From assembly GCA_020051775.1 (NCBI GenBank), contig JAGVQJ010000123.1:1-56592 (forward strand): a stretch of DNA of 56,592 nucleotides, given 5' to 3'. The notes under the pieces were generated by a model. It had not been told where the DNA came from, did no database searches, and worked only from the letters and a program-made list of their open reading frames with translations. This stretch comes from Calditrichota bacterium (lineage in GTDB: Bacteria > Electryoneota > B3-LCP). Of this stretch, positions 25,463-32,802 are shown piece after piece (position 1 is the first letter of the stretch; each line of letters opens with the position of its first letter). Both the position numbers and the translations under genes were made by a program.

Positions 25463-26974
25463 TTATGCGCGTTCGTGTGGCATACGCTCCCTCTCCTTGA
25501 CCTTTCGTTGTTCCTGATGAAGGACGGGCCAAGGCGCCACCGAAGCGAAAAAGCGATCCTCCAGCTTCGGGGTTGATTTGGCGCCAACCCCTACAAGTTT
25601 CCCTAATTCGACGACCAGCCCCCTACTATTGAACTCGCGTTGGGCAGTGTCGCGGATTTGCGAAATCTCCATGGCGGTCAAATCCTGCGTGGCGACCAAA
25701 TTATGGTGCGACAGAAAGTCAGGATCGGCGGACGGTACCGGTCTGCCTAATGCCAAAGCTTGTCGTCGTAAATCTGTCCCCACATAAGGTGTACTCAATA
25801 GAAAGGAAAACTCCTCCGCACCGTGACTGCGAAGCTTCCAAGCAAAGTTAAGCGATTCGTAAACTTCCTCAATACTGGTACCCGGCGAACCCAGTAAAAA
25901 TTCACAGTTGACAGTCATCCCCGCAGCGCGTATGCGACTGACGACAACTTCGACATCATGTAAATCCAAGGATTTATTGAGCACGCGATGTAATACTCGG
26001 CGGCTGCCGGAACCGATCTCGAGACGCATATTTTTGCCCCCGGAAGCACGCATAACGGTTAAAAGCGATTCATCCAGGATGTGCGGATTTACGCCGCCGC
26101 GAGCCGTCCATACCACCCGTAAATTTTCCGCTCTCAAGTGGTCAAAGAGACGATGAGCTGCCATAGCGTCGTTGGTCAGACCGTCATCGTCGAAAATGAA
26201 TTCCCGCACGCCGTAAAATTCGGTGAGATGGCGTACGCTTTGACTAATATATGGCGGTGAAAACCTTCTTGTCGGCCCGGGAAATATCAGAGGCATACTG
26301 CAAGAGGCACAGTGACGACCGCATCCGCGAGACGAAAATAAGGGAATTTTTCTCCCGCCAGCCGCCTTGAAGTACTTCTTCAAAGGTAGCAGATCATACG
26401 CCGGAAGCGGCAGCGTGTCGAGATCCTTTACCGAATTTGCACTATGGGTTTTGATGTCGGTGGCGAGATTACTTCGCCCCATGATTCCGGGCAAATTATC
26501 CGGATTTTCGCCGTCTTCCAGCGCCTGCAGCAACCGAGGAAACGAATTTTCGGCTTCCCCCAGAACCACCGCATCAACATCTGGGATGTTCAATACCTCG
26601 GCAGGTACGCAGGTTGGGTGATTGCCGCCGCAGACCACGAATATCTCCGGATGAATGGCCTTAACCCAACGCGCCAGCGAGCGCAACCGCGGCACCATAC
26701 TGGTAAATGGAACTGAAAACCCGACTACCTGGGGTTGAAACCGTCTGATTTGAGCGGCGATTTCCTCTTCAGCCAGCCCGATTTCTATCCATTCCCCTTC
26801 GATGCGGGCACGGTTTTCCCATCCTTCCGTATAGGCATCCAACAGTTTCACTTGATGCCCATGATCTCTTACCACCGCCGCTATTATCCCCAAACCTACA
26901 CTGAGATAGGGCGGCAGATGTCGTGCTTCGTCGTCTGTGACGATATTGGGTAATTGGATTAAGAATATTTTCAC
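25463..26974 (-). CDS. B12-binding-type radical SAM protein
   Basis: 503 residues from a GTG at 26974, chosen because AAAGGA lies seven bases upstream and the protein then begins VKIFLIQLPN. An ATG 66 bases earlier lacks this. The N-terminal 150 residues form a cobalamin-binding-like Rossmann domain (SVGLGIIAAVVRDHGHQVKLLDA, VVGFSVPF, VVCGGNHPT), without the DxHxxG base-on motif. The radical SAM CxxxCxxC is Cys218, Cys222 and Cys225 in SSRGCGRHCASCS. Family members perform methylations or ring rearrangements on natural products, lipids or tRNA. The neighbours are a methyltransferase and an acetyltransferase. A TATAAT-like box lies about 40-50 bases upstream on the minus strand. Confidence 0.85.
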   Translation of the reverse strand: MKIFLIQLPNIVTDDEARHLPPYLSVGLGIIAAVVRDHGHQVKLLDAYTEGWENRARIEGEWIEIGLAEEEIAAQIRRFQPQVVGFSVPFTSMVPRLRSLARWVKAIHPEIFVVCGGNHPTCVPAEVLNIPDVDAVVLGEAENSFPRLLQALEDGENPDNLPGIMGRSNLATDIKTHSANSVKDLDTLPLPAYDLLPLKKYFKAAGGRKIPLFSSRGCGRHCASCSMPLIFPGPTRRFSPPYISQSVRHLTEFYGVREFIFDDDGLTNDAMAAHRLFDHLRAENLRVVWTARGGVNPHILDESLLTVMRASGGKNMRLEIGSGSRRVLHRVLNKSLDLHDVEVVVSRIRAAGMTVNCEFLLGSPGTSIEEVYESLNFAWKLRSHGAEEFSFLLSTPYVGTDLRRQALALGRPVPSADPDFLSHHNLVATQDLTAMEISQIRDTAQREFNSRGLVVELGKLVGVGAKSTPKLEDRFFASVAPWPVLHQEQRKVKERERMPHERA

Positions 26975-27203
26975 CGGATTTCCTTTAAAAGCGCTGATTT
27001 TCCGAAGTTTAAAATTATAGCTGCGGCGCGAAAAAAGCAAGGAAATTCGCCAGGGATTTGACCCCTCTTAGCCATATCGCAGTCAGATCGGCTATCTTTA
27101 GTGTCTTCCATTACTTTACAATAAAGTGATTTAATCTGTCACCCACTGTCAATTCTCTGCCATAATGACGCCAGTATCTGACAGGCGAGATTCAATGGTT
27201 ATG

Positions 27204-27226
27204 TTAATAACTATATATTAATAACT
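27204..27226. repeat. Direct repeat upstream of the sigma-54-like site
   Basis: TTAATAACT occurs at 27204-27212 and 27218-27226, 14 bases apart, in the 264-base gap before hsp20. It could be an operator or simply AT-rich chance. Confidence 0.25.
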
Positions 27227-27233
27227 TACGAAA

Positions 27234-27250
27234 TTGGCCTATAGCTTGCT
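27234..27250 (+). promoter_or_regulatory. Sigma-54-like (-24/-12) promoter before hsp20
   Basis: TTGGC (27234-27238), seven bases, TTGCT (27246-27250), with exactly 10 bases between the invariant GG and GC. Transcription would start near 27262, about 43 bases before the hsp20 ATG. No good sigma-70 site competes with it. Confidence 0.4.
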
Positions 27251-27304
27251 TTAATACTGATCAGATAACAACCATCCAACGAAATAACAAATAGGAGACA
27301 AGCC

Positions 27305-27721
27305 ATGTTAATGAAGTATCGTCCTGCCGAATCCATCCTGAACCCGTTCTTTGAAGATTTTCTGCGCTCGGAGCTACCCACTCAGGAAGCCGACCTGATT
27401 CCTCGCTGCGACGTTCTCGAACGGAAGAATGACTATGTGATCTACGCGGAACTCCCCGGCGCGGTTAAGGAGAACCTGAAGGTGGAATACCAGAATCACC
27501 TGCTGACCATCTCCGGCCAGAAGAAGCCGGTGCTGCATCAAGACAGTGAGAGATTCTACCGCACCGAGCGTCTGTACGGCACGTTCAGCCGCAGCTTTCG
27601 GGTGGGCGAAGAGATTGATACCGGCAAAATAAACGCCGAGTACGAAAACGGCGTGCTGGAAGTAACGCTGCCCAAAACCGAGAAAGCTCAGCCTAAAACC
27701 GTGGACATTCAGGTAAAGTAA
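27305..27721 (+). CDS. Hsp20/alpha-crystallin small heat-shock protein
   Basis: 138 residues behind an AGGAGAC site. The alpha-crystallin domain is complete: CDVLERKNDYVIYAELPGAVKENLKVEYQNHLLTISGQK, then ERLYGTFSRSFRVGEEIDTGKINAEYENGVLEVTLPK with the closing A-x-NGVL motif. A short N-terminal region and a short tail QPKTVDIQVK give normal length. It is an ATP-independent holdase for unfolding proteins in the cytoplasm. The gene is monocistronic, bounded by a sigma-54-like site and a strong terminator. Confidence 0.95.
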   Translation: MLMKYRPAESILNPFFEDFLRSELPTQEADLIPRCDVLERKNDYVIYAELPGAVKENLKVEYQNHLLTISGQKKPVLHQDSERFYRTERLYGTFSRSFRVGEEIDTGKINAEYENGVLEVTLPKTEKAQPKTVDIQVK

Positions 27722-27735
27722 TTTCAACCAAAAAC

Positions 27736-27780
27736 AAACAGCGAAGTCCCCCTCTTGAGGAGACTTCGCTGTTTTGTATT
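27736..27780 (+). terminator. Strong intrinsic terminator after hsp20
   Basis: AACAGCGAAGTC and GACTTCGCTGTT form a long stem (27737-27773) around a CCCCTCTTGAGGA loop, followed by TTGTATTT. Confidence 0.85.
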
Positions 27781-28118
27781 TAGGATCTGTGAAATGCGCC
27801 GACAATGTGAAAAGAATCGCAAAATTTCTGAAATACCTCTTGACTTTCAGCGTTTTTCTTTATATATTAGAACGTCTTTATTTGAACATCTTTTTTAACA
27901 ACCCTCAAAAAGTATTTCCTGACAGCATCTGGTATTTCAAATTGTACCACAAATGAACACTTTACGTATCATACCTCAACAGTTGTTTCCGGATTATACT
28001 TCTCGCACTGCTGGCTATCATAATCCTCGCCAAGGCCACCCGGCTGCATGGGCTTGACTGGTCGTCATCGTCCTGTGTCCGGGTGTTTAGTTTCTAAAAC
28101 GCTCAAATCTGAAGTATA

Positions 28119-28218
28119 AAAAAAGCCGCCGTGGGGCGTGGCTGGAACCGTAACCCCACAGACGGCTGGTTGAGAACCGAACTCCGCATTTAGGTTTGGA
28201 GTGGTCTCTCTGGTTATT
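28119..28218 (+). ncRNA. Structured RNA element, copy 1 of a tandem motif
   Basis: AGCCGCC (28124-28130) pairs with GACGGCT (28161-28167) with one mismatch. GTGGGG (28131-28136) pairs with CCCCAC (28154-28159). The loop holds TGGCTGGAACC (28139-28149). A second stem-loop follows: GAGA...ACTCC (28172-28185) with GGAGT..TCTC (28198-28208). Copy 2 at 28403 shares the leading AAAAAGCCGCCG, the loop sequence and the architecture while stem bases differ, which supports selection on structure. It matches no riboswitch consensus I know. Confidence 0.5.
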
Positions 28219-28316
28219 CTAATAAATCGTACGCCGATTTCCAAGAAGAGTTTGAGATATTTTTTAGGTTGTTTCATTTACTTTGCTCATCGCTTTTCGT
28301 TCTTTGAATTCCAGCA

Positions 28317-28393
28317 ACCTGCGCGTTCTGCCTCCACGTGATGTCGGGTCTCTGGACTTGGCAGAGCAGAAGGGCGGACCGGGTACGCGCAGG
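28317..28393. other. Inverted-repeat element between the two RNA copies
   Basis: CCTGCGCGT (28318-28326) and ACGCGCAGG (28385-28393) are perfect 9-base inverted ends. Inside, TCTGCC (27 bases apart) pairs with GGCAGA (28327-28332 / 28360-28365). It may be a third structured RNA domain or a small inserted palindrome. Confidence 0.4.
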
Positions 28394-28402
28394 AAAACTA
28401 AT

Positions 28403-28492
28403 AAAAAGCCGCCGCGAGGGGATTGGCTGGAACCTTGACCCTACACGGCGGCGGGTGAGAATTGCTCTTAATAAACAAGAGCAATCTCGCCC
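28403..28492 (+). ncRNA. Structured RNA element, copy 2, in the leader of the 28525 gene
   Basis: GCCGCCG (28408-28414) pairs perfectly with CGGCGGC (28446-28452). AGGG (28417-28420) pairs with CCCT (28439-28442). The loop carries TGGCTGGAACC (28424-28434) as in copy 1. The second stem-loop is longer: GGGTGAG and ATTGCTCTT (28453-28469) with AAGAGCAAT and CTCGCCC (28477-28492). It ends 32 bases before the ATG, directly next to a hairpin reaching the ribosome-binding site, as expected for a cis-acting regulator. Confidence 0.5.
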
Positions 28493-28516
28493 TGTTAAAC
28501 TAAAGTTAACAGGAGG
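28491..28516 (+). promoter_or_regulatory. Hairpin overlapping the ribosome-binding site
   Basis: CCTGTTAA (28491-28498) pairs with TTAACAGG (28506-28513), taking in the first half of the Shine-Dalgarno AGGAGG (28511-28516). The ATG is at 28525. The 5' arm also touches the end of RNA copy 2, so the two folds could compete. Confidence 0.5.
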
Positions 28517-28524
28517 AGTTCCAA

Positions 28525-29238
28525 ATGAAGTACGTAGTTGTTTTGTTAGCACTCGTAATGATGTGCGCGGTTGCCTCGGCGGCGGTGCCACCTATGAATG
28601 AAGGCAACACTCACCCATCTTCAGCAACATGGGGTGGGACTGACATTTACCGCCACGAGGTATGGAGTTACCCCGGCAGCTGGAACCTGGATGGTGTTGC
28701 AACTTACAATGGAGGCGCACCTGGTGATTCAAAAATTGAAATTGGTGCCACTGTGTATGCCTGGATAGACATGACATTGGCTTATGACCAACTGACGTAT
28801 GTAATTGGAGATGGTCTGCCCGGTTCGTGGAAAACTTCTCCCGCCAATCCCTTCTCATGCTGGGGAAGTTGCGGTTATAGCATTGACATCCTAATGGATG
28901 GACCAGGCGAAAGCGACGCACTTTGGCCAAATTTGACAAGCCTCACCAGGCCTGAAAGGCCGGTGGCACAATGGGGTCTTGACTATGGACAGGGTGGAAA
29001 TATTTGGCGTGGGCGAGCTTTCACGGCACCAGAAGGTGTTGGCTCAGTTGTGACCTTTGCTCCATGGTTCGCGACTGCCTTCCACGGCGTCCACTGGGAC
29101 GGTATGCCAGCAGATGGATGCTTCTTGCCTGCGACCACATACTATGGCTATCTGTATCATCGTGTGCTGATAAATGATCAGTGCAGAGTCGGTTCCTTCA
29201 CAGGGTATGGTTACTTGACAGGTATGCCAATTTTATAA
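28525..29238 (+). CDS. Secreted protein of unknown function under structured-leader control
   Basis: 237 residues with a very good AGGAGG site. Signal peptide MKYVVVLLALVMMCAVASAA. The mature part is rich in Trp, Tyr and Gly with two cysteines close together (FSCWGSCGYSIDILMDGPG) and two more near the C-terminus (GCFLPATT, NDQCRVGS), so two disulfides are possible. I recognise no domain. It lacks the T9SS-like tail. Its 5' leader of several hundred bases with repeated RNA structure implies tight post-transcriptional control or high expression. Confidence 0.75.
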   Translation: MKYVVVLLALVMMCAVASAAVPPMNEGNTHPSSATWGGTDIYRHEVWSYPGSWNLDGVATYNGGAPGDSKIEIGATVYAWIDMTLAYDQLTYVIGDGLPGSWKTSPANPFSCWGSCGYSIDILMDGPGESDALWPNLTSLTRPERPVAQWGLDYGQGGNIWRGRAFTAPEGVGSVVTFAPWFATAFHGVHWDGMPADGCFLPATTYYGYLYHRVLINDQCRVGSFTGYGYLTGMPIL

Positions 29239-29257
29239 TTTAAAGCTGGCTAGACAT

Positions 29258-29290
29258 TCGCCTGGCCAACCTGAAGACTTGGCCAGGCGA
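29258..29290. other. Perfect 12-bp hairpin after the 28525 gene
   Basis: TCGCCTGGCCAA (29258-29269) and TTGGCCAGGCGA (29279-29290). No T run follows on the plus strand, so it may protect the mRNA 3' end or act as a processing site rather than an intrinsic terminator. The next start is 31 bases on. Confidence 0.5.
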
Positions 29291-29320
29291 AAATTATATA
29301 AATCGCATGGTGGAGTTGTA

Positions 29321-30940
29321 ATGAGAAAAAAAATATGCAACTTGTTTATGGTTGGTATATGTATCGTAGGAATAATTGATTCCGCCAAAGGGGGATATCA
29401 TGTGCAGATGGGTAATGCGATAAATGATATTAGGCTTCGCCCCGGGAGCACTAGCATGATTGAGTTGAGTATAAGTAATTTTGATGAAGAAACAGTCAGT
29501 TGTGAAATGAAAGCATTTGATATGGGTATTGATCTTTCAGGAACTACATTCGTTGATAGTACAGAGCATTATCGTGGGTGTGCAGATTGGATCACCTTTA
29601 TTCCAAACTCTTTCAAACTACCGCCTGATGGAAAACAAATAGTAAAATGCAAAATTATTTCCCCAGTTCGAACAAGCGGCGGTTATTATGGTCTTCTCTG
29701 TTGTACGGTATCACCGCATTCGACAATTAATGTAAATAAGGGTGTTGGATTGCCGATAGGTATGCGCATATTTAGCGCCTTATTGTTATCAATTGATTCA
29801 CCACATAATACTGCTAAGTTTCAAATCCAGGATATTAAACTGTCAATAGGTGAAAACCAAACTGCGGATAAATTTCGAACCATTAAAAATTGGCTATTGG
29901 ATGTATCGATTCATAATTTAGGAAATGTCCATGATAAAGTACTCGCACGTGCGACAATTCTCGATATTAATAATCGTGTGGTTGAGCGTTCGAAACTCAC
30001 TGCGGGTGAAGGATTTGTTTTCCCTGGGCATGAACGGACATTCAGTGCCAAAGGTAAAAAAGAATTAATAAATGGTGTTTATGGATTACATGTTGAGGTA
30101 TATTCGTCAAAATTCAAGCAACTTGGCGAAATATCAACTCAATTCGCTGTTAACAATGATCAAATAATTAAGGAAGCAATTACTCCAGAAATGGAGAATA
30201 TCATTAGTGCTATAAGACCGCATTTTACTTTGGAACCAACCGAATTAAATTTCAAAATTGTCCCTGGAGCTAAAAACACTAAAGCTGTTCAGATAACAAA
30301 TCTTACAGGTGACACTTTGGGAATCCGCGCAGATCTGTCATGTTGGGAACAGAATGCAGCAGGCGAAATAACCCTCATATCAGATTCTGCACTTATGAAG
30401 TCTTTCGACCAATGGATCAATATTGAACCAAAATCTTTTGTACTGCAACCGCGCCAACATAAAACCTTGAAAATTATATGTGCGATGCCTAAGGGGAGCA
30501 GTGGTGAATACTATCCTGCCGTCATTTTAAATTCTATAAATAAGCAACTCTCACAAGAACCTGAATTCGTTCTAACGCGCACTGTAATTCTCAGCACTTC
30601 ATTGAAAGGAACTGAAACTTATGGAATTAATATTACTAATTTTAGCACCAAGTATTCGAATTCTTCTGGCACCGAATTTTGTGTAGACATTAAAAACAAT
30701 GGCAATATAAGCTGTAGACCTGAAATTACAATAATGGTCAGTGATTCAAAGGGGAGTAGCATTAGTGATCCTATTAATATTAGTGGTGATAATTCATTTG
30801 TTATTGCTAATAGAGCACGTACATTTCGCTACGTATGGCCCAGAGCTTTGGAAAAGGGCAAGTACATAGCAACCCTGAACTGCCAATTTGCCGATGGCAA
30901 CAATCCTGTCAGGGAAATTTTCCCCTTCATGGTAAAATAA
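29321..30940 (+). CDS. Exported protein with paired Ig-like domains (DUF916/WxL-associated style), AT-rich
   Basis: 539 residues from the ATG at 29321 (TGGAG upstream). Signal peptide up to DSAKGGYHV. Two related halves are visible: IRLRPGSTSMIELSISNFDEETVSCEMKAFD...WITFIPNSFKLPPDGKQIVKCKI (about 30-130) and TELNFKIVPGAKNTKAVQITNLTGDTLGIRADLSCWEQ...QWINIEPKSFVLQPRQHKTLKII (about 305-400). Each is followed by another beta domain about dampened or linked chains (NLGNVHDKVLARATI; NNGNISCRPEITI). This resembles proteins that recognise or chaperone surface polymers. Codon use is clearly more AT-rich than the neighbours, hinting at transfer. There is no sorting tail. Confidence 0.65.
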   Translation: MRKKICNLFMVGICIVGIIDSAKGGYHVQMGNAINDIRLRPGSTSMIELSISNFDEETVSCEMKAFDMGIDLSGTTFVDSTEHYRGCADWITFIPNSFKLPPDGKQIVKCKIISPVRTSGGYYGLLCCTVSPHSTINVNKGVGLPIGMRIFSALLLSIDSPHNTAKFQIQDIKLSIGENQTADKFRTIKNWLLDVSIHNLGNVHDKVLARATILDINNRVVERSKLTAGEGFVFPGHERTFSAKGKKELINGVYGLHVEVYSSKFKQLGEISTQFAVNNDQIIKEAITPEMENIISAIRPHFTLEPTELNFKIVPGAKNTKAVQITNLTGDTLGIRADLSCWEQNAAGEITLISDSALMKSFDQWINIEPKSFVLQPRQHKTLKIICAMPKGSSGEYYPAVILNSINKQLSQEPEFVLTRTVILSTSLKGTETYGINITNFSTKYSNSSGTEFCVDIKNNGNISCRPEITIMVSDSKGSSISDPINISGDNSFVIANRARTFRYVWPRALEKGKYIATLNCQFADGNNPVREIFPFMVK

Positions 30941-31001
30941 TTCATTCGGGATATGACTAACTGCCTTTTTCCTCAGCTTTGAATATTTTCCCCCCAACAC
31001 C

Positions 31002-31077
31002 CACCGGCTTCCTACCGCCGGTGCGGTTCACAGCCTGACCACCCCGGAGGTTGTCCTTCCCACGCCTTCGGGGTGGT
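31002..31077 (+). promoter_or_regulatory. Two GC-rich hairpins in the secretin leader
   Basis: CACCGGC (31002-31008) pairs with GCCGGTG (31017-31023). ACCACCCCGGAGG (31038-31050) pairs with CCTTCGGGGTGGT (31065-31077). They lie within 115 bases upstream of the secretin ATG at 31114 with no gene in between. Confidence 0.4.
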
Positions 31078-31113
31078 GTATCATCGCCTAACCCGTTGAT
31101 ATATCGGATAAAC

Positions 31114-32724
31114 ATGAAAATGGAAAAACCTGGAAAATCCTTTTTGCTCGGACGGCCGGCCCTGCTGTTCTGCGTGCTACTAATCATGCTGTCGGCAGGG
31201 TTCGCAGCGCAGGCCGCCGATAATCCCTCGGACGTGCAGACGACGCTGCAACTGGCCCGCACCCTCCTGAACGATCATCGCTACATGGAAGCGGCAGCTC
31301 TGCTGGAACGTCAACTGGAAGTGCAGGCTCCAGGTTCGCCGCGCCTCGCCCTGCTGCTGCTTGAGGCTGACGCCTGGCTGGGGATGGGCGATCTATCCAA
31401 AGCCGGGCAGATCTTGGAAAAGGCCAACCAGCAAGCGGTCAAACCCTCCGAAAAAAAAGCGGTGGAAAAGCGCCGCGTACTGCTCGACAAGTTGGCCTTA
31501 AAACAGCCGCCTCTTCAACCTGTCGAAATAACGCCCAGTCCAGCGGATACCGTCACGGACGTCGCGGCGACTGCGTTTCAAGCCGGGCGCACGCCGGTGA
31601 CCAATTCCTTCTTCGAGACCGACCTGCGCCAGGTACTGACAGACCTGTCCCAAGAATCCGGCGTGCCCATCCTGTGGGACGCCACCGTGCAGGGTCTGGT
31701 GACCTACGAAGCCAAAACTCAACCCCTGGAAGACGTGTTGCGCGCAATATTGTTACCTGCGGGATTTACGTTCACCTTGAAAGACGGGGCATACTTCGTG
31801 GGATCGGCCCGGCCGGAAGATCCCGCCTTCGGGCTGCTGTCCCAAACCGATGCGGTAGTCATGGCAAACTTGGACGCTACAGAAGCCATGGGGCTGCTGT
31901 CGGATTACTTCAAGCCGTACGTCAAGGCCTCCAAGTCCAGCAATATGATTTGCATCACGGCTCCACCGAACATGGTGGAACGCATCAAGAACGACCTGAA
32001 AACTTTGGATGCGCCGCCGGATCAGATCGTCATCGAAGTCATCGTCACGGAAATCTCCAAGGACGCAGCTCATCAGGTGGGGATCAACTGGTCGGCGCTG
32101 GATTCGACGGCTCAGAATGCCTGGAGTCTGGCCATCGGCAATACCAATATCACCAGCCCGGGCATCACGGGATATTACAGCGAACCGAACGTAAAAATCG
32201 GCCAAAACAACGTGGACATCATGGCGACGCTGCAAGCGTTGGTGACTTCCGGCGACGCCAAGATCCGGGCCAACCCGCGCGTCACTACCATGAACGCCCG
32301 TACCGCGCAAATCAGCCTGGTTACAGATCAGTATTTTATCATCCAGACAGGCAGCAGCCAGTATTATCAATACAACACACTGCAAGCGGTCAGTTCGGGA
32401 ATCAAGCTGGAGATCACGCCGTTCACTTCCAAATCGGGAGAAATCACCCTGTACGTAAAACCCGAAGTGGGCGACGTCGCCGGCAACAGCTCCAACGGTC
32501 TGCCGGAAATCAACCGCAGAGCTGCCGCGACGTCCGTGCGCGTGAAGGATGGCGAAACCTTCAGTATCGGAGGCTTGAGTCTGCAAACGAGCAAGAACAT
32601 GCAGAAGAAAATCCCGTTCTTGGGGGACATCCCCATTCTGGGTTACCTGTTCCGCTATGATTCGCATGATCGCAAAGATTCCGAGATTATCATCTTTGTG
32701 ACGCCGCACATTCTAAAGGGATAG
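31114..32724 (+). CDS. Secretin-family outer-membrane channel (GspD/PilQ-like)
   Basis: 536 residues from the ATG at 31114; a start at 31051 would translate through a hairpin. Signal segment with SFLLGRPALLFCVLLIMLSAGFAAQAA, then TPR-like helices (about 30-110), an STN-type domain (FFETDLRQVLTDLSQESGVPILWD...), an N1/NolW-like domain (VMANLDATEAMGLLSDYFKPYV... ITAPPNMVERIKNDLKTLD), and the beta-barrel secretin domain ending in IPFLGDIPILGYLFRYD...IIIFVTPHIL. Secretins form gated pores for type II secretion, type IV pili or related systems. No partner genes (ATPase, pseudopilins) are nearby. A strong terminator follows. Confidence 0.92.
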   Translation: MKMEKPGKSFLLGRPALLFCVLLIMLSAGFAAQAADNPSDVQTTLQLARTLLNDHRYMEAAALLERQLEVQAPGSPRLALLLLEADAWLGMGDLSKAGQILEKANQQAVKPSEKKAVEKRRVLLDKLALKQPPLQPVEITPSPADTVTDVAATAFQAGRTPVTNSFFETDLRQVLTDLSQESGVPILWDATVQGLVTYEAKTQPLEDVLRAILLPAGFTFTLKDGAYFVGSARPEDPAFGLLSQTDAVVMANLDATEAMGLLSDYFKPYVKASKSSNMICITAPPNMVERIKNDLKTLDAPPDQIVIEVIVTEISKDAAHQVGINWSALDSTAQNAWSLAIGNTNITSPGITGYYSEPNVKIGQNNVDIMATLQALVTSGDAKIRANPRVTTMNARTAQISLVTDQYFIIQTGSSQYYQYNTLQAVSSGIKLEITPFTSKSGEITLYVKPEVGDVAGNSSNGLPEINRRAAATSVRVKDGETFSIGGLSLQTSKNMQKKIPFLGDIPILGYLFRYDSHDRKDSEIIIFVTPHILKG

Positions 32725-32748
32725 CTTCACAACCTGGACAAAAAACCA

Positions 32749-32780
32749 AAACCCCCGGGCGCTTAGGCCGGGGGTTTTTT
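32749..32780. terminator. Bidirectional intrinsic terminator
   Basis: AAACCCCCGG and CCGGGGGTTTTTT form a strong stem with T runs on both strands. It separates the convergent secretin and protease genes. Confidence 0.9.
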
Positions 32781-32802
32781 ACGAATTCAGGGTGATCTGC
32801 AC

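Noticed and set aside
27041-27304. CIRCE or ROSE-type heat-shock element before hsp20
   Set aside because: No TTAGCACTC inverted repeat and no U-rich hairpin covering the ribosome-binding site could be found.
27774-27956. A 60-residue plus-strand frame after the hsp20 terminator
   Set aside because: It begins inside the terminator tail, has no ribosome-binding site and its composition follows AT-rich DNA.
28119-28492. Resemblance of TGGCTGGAACC to the T-box GGGTGGxACC motif
   Set aside because: There is no stem I specifier loop or AG-bulge, the downstream gene is not amino-acid related, and the motif sits in a nested stem rather than an antiterminator. Kept as an unknown motif.
28119-28492. 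CRISPR-like repeats
   Set aside because: Only two copies about 285 bases apart with different stems; nothing in the window has regularly spaced short repeats or cas genes.
28065-28591. Two minus-strand reading frames overlapping by ATGA (70 and 105 residues)
   Set aside because: They run antisense through the structured leader and into the signal-peptide region of the plus-strand gene, lack ribosome-binding sites and show no protein-like pattern.
29258-29290. Intrinsic terminator after the 28525 gene
   Set aside because: The 12-bp stem is perfect, but GAAAATTA and not a T run follows on the plus strand. Listed as a hairpin only.
31674-32709. Long frames of over 300 codons on both strands inside the secretin gene
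   Set aside because: These come from the codon bias of the secretin gene. The products have no domains, while the secretin frame has all expected motifs.
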